The notes: generated by a model from the sequence alone, not told the origin. A DNA stretch of 64,000 bases from Colwellia piezophila ATCC BAA-637 (GCF_000378625.1 NZ_KB905162.1:248001-312000); one strand, 5' to 3'. Positions 9,158 through 18,563 are shown, counted from the first letter of the stretch. Translations and numbers: made by a program.

Positions 9158-10123
9158 TTATGGCGCTGTTTTAACTGACTTTTCAGCCTGTACTGCAATA
9201 CTTTCTAACCAAGTAAACCATTCTTTATCCATTGATGTAGACCAAGTACGCATTAAGTCTTGATACCCCAACCAGTCACCTTGACGAGATAATACTAAGC
9301 TCTTTTCTACTTCATCTCGGTGGTTTTCCATCATAAAACGTACCGCTAAATAACCCCAACGATAAACCCTGTCGCTACCACCATTGGTGTTAGCGCTAGT
9401 ATTAAATAACTCACTCAACGGGTATGATTTACTCGCCGCTATTTCTGCTGCTTTAGGATTGTTTTTACCCCAAGCAATATACTCAGCAACGCCTTCTGAC
9501 CACCAAACACCGTGTGGGTAGGATAAGTTAGGTGACGGACAAAACTCTGGGCCGGCATGGTCATCATGTAAGCCATTGCAGTAATCGCCATAACGGTTAA
9601 AGCGCCCATCAAGGTAATGGATGTATTCATGAGATAAGTTCCATAAACCGCCATCGCGCTCATAAGCAACAAATTCGGCATGGTTACCTTTTCTTTCTGG
9701 ATAACCTTCAAGGTACATACCACCATTATCGGTTGGCATATTAAAGTGCGCAGTGGCATATTTCACGTACTCGGCTCTTGAGCTGTAAAAGTTGGCGCGC
9801 AGGCTGTGGTTATTATCATCAGCAACTGGCTTGTTTAGGGTATTAAAGGTTTGATGAAATTTATCTTCTTGGGCAATAAGTTCCTGACAAGCACTCGCCA
9901 CTTTCTCAGGTGTTAGCCCTTGTGAACGGAGGGTTATAGACTTATTGCAATGATGAACTTGGCTCAGAATTTGCTCTATGTTGGCAAGCTCGGCGTTATC
10001 AGTCGCTTTTGGGGGCACTGCGTCGGGTACCTGACCGGCAATCGCCGAATCGGCAATAAGGTAAGCAACTAGGGCAAAGGCGAAACTTAGGGCAGTGACT
10101 AAAGGTTTCTTAGTATTTTTCAT
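9158..10123 (-). CDS. minimal M9-family collagenase (zinc metalloprotease)
   Basis: A 321-aa secreted protease. Residues 1-29 form a signal peptide (basic start, hydrophobic core, cleavage after SAIA). The catalytic core has the zinc motif HEYIH at 165-169 followed by YLDGRF, and the downstream glutamate ligand in WWSEGVAEYIAWG near residue 210; this combination is that of the M9 (Vibrio/Clostridium) collagenases. Family members usually exceed 700 aa with an activator domain and PKD/collagen-binding repeats; here almost only the catalytic subdomain remains. Six cysteines outside the signal peptide could form disulfides. Context of hydroxyproline catabolism supports action on collagen-like proteins. 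Start site has only a weak ribosome site. Confidence 0.82.
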   Translation of the reverse strand: MKNTKKPLVTALSFAFALVAYLIADSAIAGQVPDAVPPKATDNAELANIEQILSQVHHCNKSITLRSQGLTPEKVASACQELIAQEDKFHQTFNTLNKPVADDNNHSLRANFYSSRAEYVKYATAHFNMPTDNGGMYLEGYPERKGNHAEFVAYERDGGLWNLSHEYIHYLDGRFNRYGDYCNGLHDDHAGPEFCPSPNLSYPHGVWWSEGVAEYIAWGKNNPKAAEIAASKSYPLSELFNTSANTNGGSDRVYRWGYLAVRFMMENHRDEVEKSLVLSRQGDWLGYQDLMRTWSTSMDKEWFTWLESIAVQAEKSVKTAP

Positions 10124-10174
10124 CGCTAATTATTTTCTTCTATTATTGTTATTATTGTGCTGTTATTCATTGTT

Positions 10175-10232
10175 ATACCAAGCTTATTAAGTGACTTCCT
10201 GCTTAGAGGGCGTAGCTTAATCGACTTGGTAT
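10175..10232. repeat. short inverted-end repeat (58 bp)
   Basis: ATACCAAG at one end and CTTGGTAT at the other, with TTATTAAG / CTTAATCG just inside. The ends match the larger repeats at 13158, 16918, 52738 and 56548, so this looks like a deleted member of that family. It lies between two convergently spaced minus-strand genes. Confidence 0.65.
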
Positions 10233-10266
10233 TATCAGCCTTGTCGCTATTCTACAGCTAAAACCG

Positions 10267-11496
10267 TTATGCTTCATAGCCAAATGGGTCATCAATAGTG
10301 TGAGCTGGCTCACTAAACCATTTTGGACCTGCTGCCGTCATATAGAAATGATCTTCTAAACGCACGCCAAATTCACCGTAAAGGCACAGCATTGGCTCGT
10401 TGGAGAAACACATACCCGCAGCTAATGGCGTTTTATCGCCTCTGACTAAATATGGCCACTCATGAATGTCTAAGCCAACGCCATGACCGGTACGATGTGG
10501 TAGTCCAGGTACTTGATAATCAGGGCCGTAGCCTTGAGTTTCTAAGTAGTGACGAACCGCAATATCTACCGCTTCACAAGGCGAAGAAATTTTAGCTGCC
10601 TCGAAGCCTTGTCTTTGTGCTGTTTTTTCATGTAACCAAACGGCGCGTTGTTTCTCACTCGCTTCACCAAACACATAACTGCGAGTAATATCTGAATTAT
10701 ATCCTTGCACTAAACAACCGGTATCAATTAACACCATGTCGTTTGTTTCGAGAGTTTTGGGCTCTTTTACACCATGTGGATAAGCGGTATCTTGACCAAA
10801 TAAAACAATACAAAATGAAGAGCCTTTCGGTGCGCCAAGCTTGATATGAGCTTTATTGATAAAATCAGTCACTTGTGAGGTGGTGATGCCTACCATTAAT
10901 ATTTTAGCAACGGCGCGATGCACGACCATAGTCATGTCTTTGGCTCGTTGTAATAAAGCAATTTCACTTGCTGTTTTGAGCATTCTACAACCAGCGGTAA
11001 TGCCCTTGCTACTGGTGAAATTTAACGAAAGGTTTTGTGACTTGGCCGCATTCATCATACCGTCAACAGCGAAAAAGGCGGTAGATTCATCTACTGCAAT
11101 AGTGCCTTGCTCGATATTCATTTTTTGAAGGGTATCAATTACCAACTCATAAGGTGATTCATGTTCATGCCAGCTAGCCACTTCAGCTTTAATTTGCATA
11201 AAGCCAGATAGCGTACTTACTTCGAACCAAGGTGCGATATAAACTAAATCACCTTCTGCGGGTAATATTGCGCCAACTAATCGTTCTGAGGCATACCAAG
11301 CAGTACCCGTGAAATAGGTTAAATTAGTGCCCGCATTCAGGTATAACGCGCTAATGTTTTGTTCGCGCATTAATTGTTGTGCTTTAGCAATACGTTGTTG
11401 GTATTCAGCTAAGGCAATAGGGGCGATATCAGTGGTCATATCGGTTAATTTATTTAATTCTATTTCGGCTGTTGAGCCGCCAATACCAATGGACAT
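10267..11496 (-). CDS. M24B family Xaa-Pro dipeptidase-like metallopeptidase
   Basis: A 409-aa peptidase of the M24B group, distinct from the one at 5009. Metal ligands appear as DTGCLVQGYNSDITRSY (two Asp), HRTGHGVGLDIHEWP (His), NEPMLCL (Glu) and GVRLEDH (Glu). The creatinase-like N-terminal domain is present. Start ATG 11496 is chosen because AAGGAA lies about 8 bases upstream; the in-frame GTG at 11517 overlaps that site. Predicted role is release of amino acids from Xaa-Pro dipeptides in the cytosol. The neighbours (FAD oxidoreductase, collagenase) are on the same strand. Confidence 0.87.
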   Translation of the reverse strand: MSIGIGGSTAEIELNKLTDMTTDIAPIALAEYQQRIAKAQQLMREQNISALYLNAGTNLTYFTGTAWYASERLVGAILPAEGDLVYIAPWFEVSTLSGFMQIKAEVASWHEHESPYELVIDTLQKMNIEQGTIAVDESTAFFAVDGMMNAAKSQNLSLNFTSSKGITAGCRMLKTASEIALLQRAKDMTMVVHRAVAKILMVGITTSQVTDFINKAHIKLGAPKGSSFCIVLFGQDTAYPHGVKEPKTLETNDMVLIDTGCLVQGYNSDITRSYVFGEASEKQRAVWLHEKTAQRQGFEAAKISSPCEAVDIAVRHYLETQGYGPDYQVPGLPHRTGHGVGLDIHEWPYLVRGDKTPLAAGMCFSNEPMLCLYGEFGVRLEDHFYMTAAGPKWFSEPAHTIDDPFGYEA

Positions 11497-11682
11497 ATTA
11501 AGTTTCCTTGAAAACACTTTACTTGATGTGGGCTTTATATTTACTGAATGTTTAAAATTATCAAGACAGTCAGTAAAATTTAAGGGTATATTGTATACAA
11601 TTTAACGGGTGAAACAAGTATTAATACCCGAGTCGTCTCTACTAACGGTTACTGTGTGAAACACTAGGGCTCACAGCCCGCA

Positions 11683-13077
11683 CTAAAACCAACGATCTTT
11701 GACTTTCCCGTATTGAAAATAGCCCCATTGACCTACTCGTCTTAATGGCGCAAAAGGAAACGTTGTTAAGGGCGTTTGATAAATGGGCAAGTTGGGCACA
11801 GCGACACCGGCAACCTTTTGTGCTAATCGTTTGCCTGCTTGTACAGAAAAAGACACGCCACTGCCACAATAACCCATGGCATAAAAAACACTTTGTTGTT
11901 CATTTTGATAAATATGCGGCATGTCATCTAATGACATACATAACCAACCAGACCACGCATAATCATACTTCAGTGAAAAGAGGGCAGGAAAGTTAGATTT
12001 TAATACACAGAGTAATCGATTGGCATAATAAGGGTCGGTGGCATTTTTTCCAGTTATTGCCCCTCGACCACCAAATAAAATGCGATTGTCCGGTAATTTT
12101 CGGTAGTAATATTTTAAGGCACGCGTATCCATGATGACATTGCTGGTTAAAAAATTACACGCGGCTAATTGCTCTGGTGTTAGCGGCTCGGTAACAATAA
12201 TTTGTGATAGAACGGGTAAGGTTTTACTCTTAATTAAGGGGTGGAAGTTTTTAGCGGTATAGCCATTAGTGGCGATAACTACCTTTTTAGCGCTGACAAT
12301 ACCATTGGGCGTGTGCAATTTATGTATGGTTTGGCTTTGTTGGCCAGATTTTTGAACTAACTGCTGCTCGAATTTATCCACAGGACTATCACAATGAATG
12401 GTGACACCGGCTTTTCTAGCGATTTCTTGATATCCCCAAGCAAGTTTTAGTGGATTAATACCAAAACCATCTTGATAGCGTATCGCGCCATAAGCATTTT
12501 GATCTGCCATATAATCTTGGTGTAATTGTTCACGTGATAACTCTTGAACGTCATAACCAAACATTTCTTTTTGCAGGGCTGCAGCCTTGAGTAAGCTTTT
12601 TAACATGCTTGGTTTATGGGCCACACGAATATAGCCATTGTCTTGTGGATCACAATCAATGCCTTCGCTAATCAAACTTTTGACCGTGTCGACACCGGCG
12701 CACATCTCTTGGTAAATGCCGCGCATAACTTCTTCTCCCCATTGAGATTGCATGCTGGCGTAAGACTTTCGACCTGATGATTTTAGAATAAAACCCGCGT
12801 TTCTACCGCTTGCTCCCCAAGCGGTGCGGTTAGCTTCGAGTACGGTCGCTTTGATACCATGCTCGCGGGCTAAATGCAGCGCGGTCGATAAGCCGGTATA
12901 ACCTGCGCCGATAATCGCGACATCGACACTGATATCTTTATTGAGTTGGCCATCATCTACAGGTGCTTTTCCAGGAGTGTTAGCCCCAGTAGTATGAGCG
13001 CCCGAGACAGCAGCCCAATAGCTACTAGGGTAGGGCGCATTCGCGCCAAGTGTTCTATCGATAAGAGGATCGTACAT
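11683..13077 (-). CDS. FAD-dependent oxidoreductase, DAO family
   Basis: A 464-aa flavoprotein of the D-amino-acid-oxidase/glycine-oxidase fold. The dinucleotide motif is VAIIGAGYTGLSTALHLA near residue 55, followed by LEANRTAWGASGRNAGF, typical of FAD-binding amine or amino-acid oxidases such as the gamma-glutamylputrescine oxidase group. The substrate cannot be read from sequence. Position beside Xaa-Pro peptidase and hydroxyproline genes makes a cyclic imino acid (for example a D-hydroxyproline) one possibility, a polyamine derivative another. Start ATG 13077 has GAAAGGAAAAT upstream. Confidence 0.8.
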   Translation of the reverse strand: MYDPLIDRTLGANAPYPSSYWAAVSGAHTTGANTPGKAPVDDGQLNKDISVDVAIIGAGYTGLSTALHLAREHGIKATVLEANRTAWGASGRNAGFILKSSGRKSYASMQSQWGEEVMRGIYQEMCAGVDTVKSLISEGIDCDPQDNGYIRVAHKPSMLKSLLKAAALQKEMFGYDVQELSREQLHQDYMADQNAYGAIRYQDGFGINPLKLAWGYQEIARKAGVTIHCDSPVDKFEQQLVQKSGQQSQTIHKLHTPNGIVSAKKVVIATNGYTAKNFHPLIKSKTLPVLSQIIVTEPLTPEQLAACNFLTSNVIMDTRALKYYYRKLPDNRILFGGRGAITGKNATDPYYANRLLCVLKSNFPALFSLKYDYAWSGWLCMSLDDMPHIYQNEQQSVFYAMGYCGSGVSFSVQAGKRLAQKVAGVAVPNLPIYQTPLTTFPFAPLRRVGQWGYFQYGKVKDRWF

Positions 13078-13157
13078 ATTTTCCTTTCGAAGCTAATAAA
13101 TGGGTGAGCCTTATACTTTAAACAACCCGAGGCTTTAAATCAGCATAAAGTTGTATA

Positions 13158-13470
13158 ATACCAAGTTGATTAAGTTCTTTCCCACTCAGCGAGAGTTAAA
13201 GGGGTTATAGGCAAGGCATTGATTGAAGAGAATGGTTATTCAGGAGAATATGCTCCTGCATTCTCTAAGAGGCTACATCCGTGTAGCGTCCTTGTTAAAA
13301 TCAATAACGCCGTATATTACCCCTTTAAACTCGCCCTATGGGAGCTTACTCAATGCCCACTAACATCGTTAAATTTATTTGGTTTAGACTAACTAGACCT
13401 AAAAAAAACGCCTTGTTATTGAACATTAAGTACAGCTCTGAGCTGGGAAGAAATTTAATTAAATTGGTAT
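13158..13470. repeat. inverted-end structured repeat, copy A
   Basis: Starts ATACCAAGTTGATTAAGTTC and ends TTTAATTAAATTGGTAT, the ends being near-complementary. Interior contains small palindromes such as CAGGAG-N6-CTCCTG and CTACATCCGTGTAG. Same orientation as copy C at 52738, opposite to copies B and D. No open reading frame of note. Confidence 0.85.
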
Positions 13471-13527
13471 AAGTAGGTTGTTTAGCGCTGTGAAGGGGGA
13501 ATTTCATTGCTCTTTTGGCAATAGGGC

Positions 13528-14553
13528 TTAGATGGCGCAACTTAAGGTCAATGAGCCATAGCTGTGCCAAGCGTTATTGTCGCTACTATAAGTGCGAGTA
13601 TAACGATTTAAACTCCAGCTAATTGCGTAGTTATTTATGGTCCAATTAATACCTATCGCTGCTTTGGCTTGTTCGTGTTGAATATTAACGGCTGAGTCAT
13701 AGGGTAGGTTACCTTCAATAGTTAAGTCATTAAATCGATAACCCAACTGTACACGTGCGTAAAGACTGAAGTTATTGGTGTGAATAATATCGGTGGTATT
13801 ACCCGTATGGCCAAAGTGGCTACTTAAACGGCCGAAGGTTTTATTAAGTTGCGTACCCCATTTAACTAATAGTCCCAATGAAGCCTGGCTATTCAAATTA
13901 CCTAAGGCGATATGACTATAACTACTTAACTCAAATTGGCTATCGGTAAATAAATTACCGCGAAATTTTTGTGTTCTAAATAGTAGAGCATCAAGCTCAT
14001 AGGCGAGTTGGAAAGTGACTTGCTCTTCTATTTGGTGTTGCCAACCCTGAGGTGGCGTAGAGTCGGTAAATTCATGGACTTTTTTCTGCACTTGCTCTGC
14101 TTTTGATTTCGGACCAATAATACCTAACGTTAGCCAGCTTTTTTGAGCAAAATTAGGACTGTAGTCCGCGGTGTGAGTTTCTATTTCAAGCAACCCTGCA
14201 TAAGGTCTGTCATAAGGTTGTGGTACATCCAAGGTTATCGTATTGGGCGTCCACATACGTTGAGATAACTTCACTCCCCAAGCACTATGTGTTTGCGCTA
14301 TCGGCAATCTAATATGATGTTGTAGTTGGAAGAACAACGGTATGCTCGCAGGTAGATAGTGCTTGAGGCTGATGAGCGGCTTACTTTCCCAAGCGAGGGC
14401 AAAGCCATTAGTGTAATTACCGTCGTTGGCTAATATGCCGTCATTTTCAAACAGAATAGTTAACTGACCAGCGTGGCTTGGTGGCAAGATTGCTAGCCAG
14501 GAAGAAAAGAGAATGAAGACAATTGTTTTGTTTTTATTAAGCGCTTTCAACAT
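13528..14553 (-). CDS. lpxR: LpxR-like outer-membrane lipid A deacylase (DUF2219)
   Basis: A 341-aa protein with a signal peptide (basic MLKALNKNK, hydrophobic run, cleavage after PSHA). The mature N-terminus ILFENDGILANDGNYTNGFAL carries the Asn/Asp and Tyr-Thr-Asn-Gly pattern of LpxR proteins, which remove the 3'-acyloxyacyl chain from lipid A in the outer membrane. The rest alternates as beta strands expected of a barrel. Start ATG 14553 is preferred because CAGGA lies 8 bases upstream; the reading frame stays open further upstream but without a ribosome site. Function is assigned by family only. Confidence 0.8.
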   Translation of the reverse strand: MLKALNKNKTIVFILFSSWLAILPPSHAGQLTILFENDGILANDGNYTNGFALAWESKPLISLKHYLPASIPLFFQLQHHIRLPIAQTHSAWGVKLSQRMWTPNTITLDVPQPYDRPYAGLLEIETHTADYSPNFAQKSWLTLGIIGPKSKAEQVQKKVHEFTDSTPPQGWQHQIEEQVTFQLAYELDALLFRTQKFRGNLFTDSQFELSSYSHIALGNLNSQASLGLLVKWGTQLNKTFGRLSSHFGHTGNTTDIIHTNNFSLYARVQLGYRFNDLTIEGNLPYDSAVNIQHEQAKAAIGINWTINNYAISWSLNRYTRTYSSDNNAWHSYGSLTLSCAI

Positions 14554-14675
14554 ATTTGGTCCTGCAGCTATAACACTACTAACTATAGTGCGGAAAAAAC
14601 TATAGTGTGAAAAAAACAACTTGCCATGAAGGGGGGGGATAACGCTTATCTTTACACTCGCGCGCTAGTTTATTG

Positions 14676-14711
14676 AACTTTCTTTAGTGAAAATGATCAC
14701 TAAAGAAAGTT
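14676..14711. promoter_or_regulatory. strong 14-bp hairpin between divergent genes
   Basis: AACTTTCTTTAGTG pairs perfectly with CACTAAAGAAAGTT around an 8-nt loop. No U-run follows on either strand. It sits 46 bp before the small ORF at 14757 and about 120 bp before the LpxR start, so it could be an operator dyad or an mRNA leader structure. Confidence 0.65.
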
Positions 14712-14756
14712 AGTGTGTAATAATACAAGTGTGGTAACAATTTTTTGGAGGCTATC

Positions 14757-14918
14757 ATGGCCCATGAGGAAAGACGTAATATGTCAAAAAATAATGATGC
14801 TAGTGTAGACAGCTGTAGTGGCGAACAAAAATCAGCAACTGAGCAATTAGTCGATGCAAACCATGAAATTGAAGAGTTAAAGTTACAAATCGCTTGGCTT
14901 GAGCGCTCTTACGAGTAA
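14757..14918 (+). CDS. small 53-aa protein, coiled-coil C-terminus, unknown
   Basis: ATG 14757 is preceded by GGAGG with a 5-nt spacer, one of the best ribosome sites in the window, and the frame runs 53 codons. Residues about 25-50 (QLVDANHEIEELKLQIAWLE) are a likely amphipathic helix with heptad-like leucine and isoleucine spacing. There is no signal peptide or membrane segment. I do not recognise a family; the C-terminal helix loosely resembles SlyX-like small proteins but is too short to claim. It stands alone between LpxR and EfpL. Confidence 0.65.
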   Translation: MAHEERRNMSKNNDASVDSCSGEQKSATEQLVDANHEIEELKLQIAWLERSYE

Positions 14919-15214
14919 TTTTTTAGTGGTTACTTTGTTAGTTGTGTCGCTGTTATTTCGGAGATTTAGCTAGGAAATGTACCCGTAATACTAATCAATA
15001 CCGCCTGAAAATTTAAAAGACAAATATAGTTTATATATTTGTCTTTTTTGTTTTATCTGGTTTTTTTCATGAAAGTAATCATGATACTGTTCAAACCACC
15101 TCGTTTTAAATGAAAAATATCGATTTTCATCTCATTTGTTATTTTCATATCTATGGGTTCATGCTATTTTCCCTGCATTGTGTTTAATCAATAAAATTCA
15201 AAGGAAGTCATCTT

Positions 15215-15790
15215 ATGCCAAAGGCAAGTGATATAAAGAAAAATGCTGCCATAGAGCACAACGGTAAAGTGTTAATTGTTAGAGATATTACCCGTTCAGT
15301 ACCCCAAGGTAGAGCCGGCGGCAGTTTATATAGAATGCGCTTATACGATGTAGTCACTGGCGGTAAGGTAGATGAAACCTTTAAAGCAGATGATATGTTG
15401 AATTTTGCTGACTTAAGCCGTCGCCCATCGATGTTCTCTTATATTGATGGCGATGAGTATGTCTTTATGGACAATGAAGATTACACACCCTATAACTTAA
15501 ATAAAGACTCTATCGCTGATGAAGTACTTTTTATTGATGAAGAGACTCAGGGGATATCGGTCATCATAGTGGACGATTCACCGGTGGGCATTGCCCTTCC
15601 TACCAGTGTTGAATTAACGATTACTGAAACTGACCCGTCTATTAAAGGTGCCTCGGCAAGTGCTCGTACTAAGCCGGCGATCCTTTCTACAGGGTTAACT
15701 ATTCAAGTACCTGAGCATATTTCAACGGGTGATAAAGTTAAAGTAAATACCGAAGAGCGTAAGTTTATGGGTCGAGCAGACTCGAAATAA
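15215..15790 (+). CDS. efpL: elongation factor P-like protein EfpL (YeiP)
   Basis: A 191-aa EF-P paralogue. It starts [18 protein letters not shown] and ends with [23 protein letters not shown] and [10 protein letters not shown], all hallmarks of YeiP/EfpL rather than EF-P. The tip loop at residues 28-36 (SVPQGRAGG) replaces the lysine site modified in EF-P. It binds the ribosome and relieves stalling at proline-containing motifs. AAAGGAAG precedes the start. Monocistronic, closed by the terminator at 15851. Confidence 0.95.
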   Translation: MPKASDIKKNAAIEHNGKVLIVRDITRSVPQGRAGGSLYRMRLYDVVTGGKVDETFKADDMLNFADLSRRPSMFSYIDGDEYVFMDNEDYTPYNLNKDSIADEVLFIDEETQGISVIIVDDSPVGIALPTSVELTITETDPSIKGASASARTKPAILSTGLTIQVPEHISTGDKVKVNTEERKFMGRADSK

Positions 15791-15850
15791 TAGCTTCGCT
15801 GAGTCTATATTTAGAAACTCGTTATCAGTAAGTCGATAGCAATAAAAAAG

Positions 15851-15873
15851 TGCCCGAATATTCGGGCATTTTT
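15851..15873 (+). terminator. Rho-independent terminator after efpL
   Basis: TGCCCGAATATTCGGGCA forms a short perfect stem followed by five T residues, 60 bp past the stop. Confidence 0.9.
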
Positions 15874-15949
15874 ATGGCGATAAGTAAAGTTAACACTAAC
15901 ACTAACACTAAGGGTGATTTGTTAGCTAATTGAGTAATAAGGGTAAAGT

Positions 15950-16855
15950 ATGAGTGATTCAGTCTATTCTATCGGTAAGCAAGGCCAACCATGGACAGAA
16001 AAAGACAAAGGTTTATGGTTTGCTAAACAAGACATTAAACGCTCTTATCAAGATGAAGTATTGGCGAAGCTTGAGTTGTTAAGCGCTTCATTTGAAATGG
16101 TTCAATACGGCAGCTTATCTGTCGATGCAAGCCGCTATCCTTTATATGCGCTGCAAAGTAAAGATTGGCAAATGAATAATAAAACCGTGTTAGTGACTGG
16201 TGGCGTACATGGCTATGAAACCAGTGGCGTACAAGGGGCTATTCGTTTCCTCGCAACGAGTGCTAAGGATTTTAGCGAGCAGTTCAATATTATTGTGGTG
16301 CCTTGTGTTAGTCCTTGGGGTTATGAAACCATTAATCGCTGGAATAATAACGCCATTGACCCTAACCGTTCTTTTTATGCTGATAGCCCTGCTGAAGAGT
16401 CTGCCGCATTGATGACTTTTATCAATGAGCTTGATGTTGACATTGCCATGCACATTGATTTACATGAAACCACTGATACCGATAATAGTGAGTTCAGACC
16501 AGCTCTTGCTGCACGTGATGCTATCGAACAGAAAAGTTGGAATATTCCCGATGGTTTTTACTTGGTTGCTGATTCAACTAAGCCAGTAGCCGACTTTCAA
16601 GGGGCCATCAATCAAGCGGTAGCAAAGATTACTCATATTGCCCCTGCTGATGATAGTGGTAAATTGATAGGTGTTGATATTGAGCAGCTTGGCGTCATTA
16701 ACTATGCCGGGCGAGAGCTCGGTTTATGTATGGGCCTCACTGAAGCGCCATATGTCACTACCACCGAAGTTTATCCTGATAGCCCATTAGTCGATGCTGA
16801 AAATTGTATCAAAGCACAAGTAGCGGCAATTTCTGCTGCTATTGCCTTTATCTAA
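15950..16855 (+). CDS. M14-family zinc carboxypeptidase/deacylase-like protein
   Basis: A 301-aa cytosolic hydrolase of the M14 (carboxypeptidase A/succinylglutamate desuccinylase) fold. Visible elements are the zinc pair in GGVHGYETSG (His and Glu), the DPNRSFY substrate loop, and the third ligand in HIDLHETTD. A catalytic Glu is probable in GLTEAPY near the C-terminus. Length and these motifs resemble uncharacterised M14 proteins rather than AstE, so peptide versus acyl-amino-acid substrate is undecided. Start ATG 15950; a terminator follows at 16872. Confidence 0.82.
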   Translation: MSDSVYSIGKQGQPWTEKDKGLWFAKQDIKRSYQDEVLAKLELLSASFEMVQYGSLSVDASRYPLYALQSKDWQMNNKTVLVTGGVHGYETSGVQGAIRFLATSAKDFSEQFNIIVVPCVSPWGYETINRWNNNAIDPNRSFYADSPAEESAALMTFINELDVDIAMHIDLHETTDTDNSEFRPALAARDAIEQKSWNIPDGFYLVADSTKPVADFQGAINQAVAKITHIAPADDSGKLIGVDIEQLGVINYAGRELGLCMGLTEAPYVTTTEVYPDSPLVDAENCIKAQVAAISAAIAFI

Positions 16856-16871
16856 ACAGCGCTTCATCGCT

Positions 16872-16910
16872 AAAAAAGGTCTACTCAATAAATTGAAGTA
16901 GACCTTTTTT
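16872..16910 (+). terminator. bidirectional-type terminator after the M14 gene
   Basis: AAAAAAGGTCTACT pairs with AGTAGACCTTTTTT around an 11-nt loop. Confidence 0.9.
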
Positions 16911-16917
16911 GTGGCTA

Positions 16918-17229
16918 ATACCATTTTGATTAAATTTCTTCCCTACTCAGAGCTACATTGGTGAGCTTAGAACAAACAAAATTTGTTAAACATAGTTATT
17001 CTATATTTCATTAATTTTGTGACGTTATCAGTTTATCAATGAGCTCCCAAGGGCGAGTTTAAAAGGCTTAAATGCGGCGTTATTAATTTTGACAAGGACG
17101 CTACATGGATGTAGCTTCTTAGAGAATGCAGGAGCTTATTCTCCTGAATAACCATTCTCATCAATCAATGCCTTGCCTCTAAGCCTTTTAATTCTCGCTG
17201 AGTGGGAAAGAACTTAATCAAATTGGTAT
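16918..17229. repeat. inverted-end structured repeat, copy B
   Basis: Starts ATACCATTTTGATTAAATTT and ends AACTTAATCAAATTGGTAT. Its reverse complement lines up with copy A along most of its length, including the CAGGAG and CTACAT palindromes and the AAGGCATTGATTGA block. It lies between the M14 terminator and the end of flgT. Confidence 0.85.
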
Positions 17230-17251
17230 AAACCTCACGAAGCATCAATCA

Positions 17252-18445
17252 TTAATTTTCATAGCGAACTGCTAAGTCATCTATTTGAATATTGCCAAAT
17301 AAACGTCCGTCAGGCGTTACTGCTATGGCTGTTTGTCTGGTTAATTTAGTGATCTTTACTTTATAAGGGCTCAGATTAAAACCTGTGTATGATTTTCCTG
17401 AGTTGTTAGTAAAATTAGTAAGGTGTAATAAACTAAAGGCATCGCCAATTTTTAAGCCATGATCTCTACCCAGGTTGATAGTCACTTGGTTACCTTGTAC
17501 TTGAATAATTTTACCTCGACTGAGTTCACACATGATATTTTCATCAATATCTTTAGTGACTCTATCAATCATATCATTAAGCATTACGCCATAATCACTT
17601 TGCCAAAAAGCACTACCATCGACATCAACCTTTTTCCGCTTGTTGAAGGTCCAAGGGGCCGAATCTTGATAATTTTCTTGCCAAACTAACTCGCCATTTA
17701 AACCATTATATAAATAGAAACTCATGGCAAAATTTCGAGGGTAAATACCTTGTTGCCAAAACAGCCAACTATTAGTGGCTTGGGTATCAAAAGAAGTGTT
17801 GGTGATTTCACTGAACATTACATATTGGCTATCGGTACGTTCACTTAAAGACTGAGTTAACTGGGCTATTTCGTCGCTAGCTAAGCTATTGTTCAGCCGT
17901 GAAAATTCAGTTTTATTATTCAGTATACTTGTGGTCTTAGTAAAAGTACTGTGCTGAGTAAGTTGCTCACTCAACTTACTCATTATGGCCTTATCAATAC
18001 CGTAAATTTCACCAATGTTTGCTTGCTCTCTATGAATAAGGTGACTGCGGGTAAGCACTAAAGACTTTTTAAAGTTAACCGCAAAGCATTTTTCTTCTTG
18101 CGGAAATATGTCTACCCGAATGGTGACAGTTATCAGGTTATTACTGTGCACTTCATCGACTAATTCAATAGAGTTGACACTTCCACTGGCCCTAATGCTG
18201 ATTTCGTCCTGGGTTAGTAAGCCATTAACGACTTGCTGAACACTTGAAACACTCGCGCCAGAAACTAACAATGCTTTTTTTAGCGCATTCTCCATCGCTT
18301 GGCTGCGGGCAACCTCGACACTAATACCGTTAGTTCTGGCATGACCTTGGGTTTCATACCATTGGCTATTGGCAGAGAAACTGCATAAAAAGCTGATGAT
18401 CACTAACAGTTTGATTGGTGTGTGCATAGTTGTTTTCATAGTCAT
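17252..18445 (-). CDS. flgT: flagellar assembly protein FlgT (H-ring)
   Basis: A 397-aa periplasmic protein with a signal peptide (core LLVIISFLCSFSANS). The N-terminal section WYETQGHARTNGISVEVARSQAMENALKKALL is the LPP20/FlgT-N pattern, followed by the middle domain and a C-terminal beta-rich domain (VQGNQVTINLGRDHGLKIG). In Vibrio FlgT builds the H-ring around the basal body that supports the sodium-driven stator. Start choice between three close Met codons is uncertain; the longest is given. It is divergent from flgO-flgP, as in other polar flagellar systems. Confidence 0.9.
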   Translation of the reverse strand: MTMKTTMHTPIKLLVIISFLCSFSANSQWYETQGHARTNGISVEVARSQAMENALKKALLVSGASVSSVQQVVNGLLTQDEISIRASGSVNSIELVDEVHSNNLITVTIRVDIFPQEEKCFAVNFKKSLVLTRSHLIHREQANIGEIYGIDKAIMSKLSEQLTQHSTFTKTTSILNNKTEFSRLNNSLASDEIAQLTQSLSERTDSQYVMFSEITNTSFDTQATNSWLFWQQGIYPRNFAMSFYLYNGLNGELVWQENYQDSAPWTFNKRKKVDVDGSAFWQSDYGVMLNDMIDRVTKDIDENIMCELSRGKIIQVQGNQVTINLGRDHGLKIGDAFSLLHLTNFTNNSGKSYTGFNLSPYKVKITKLTRQTAIAVTPDGRLFGNIQIDDLAVRYEN

Positions 18446-18563
18446 AATTTAGCTTTAGTGCTATCCGTTAAATGGCGGATTTAGGAGTGATTTATCGATT
18501 ACTAGTGGATATGCATATTCCATGCCTGTCATTTTTATGGTCATTCTATTAGAAAACTATTGT

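Noticed and set aside
13346-13570. 74-aa minus-strand frame
   Set aside because: It runs across repeat copy A into the 3' end of the LpxR gene; no ribosome site or domain.
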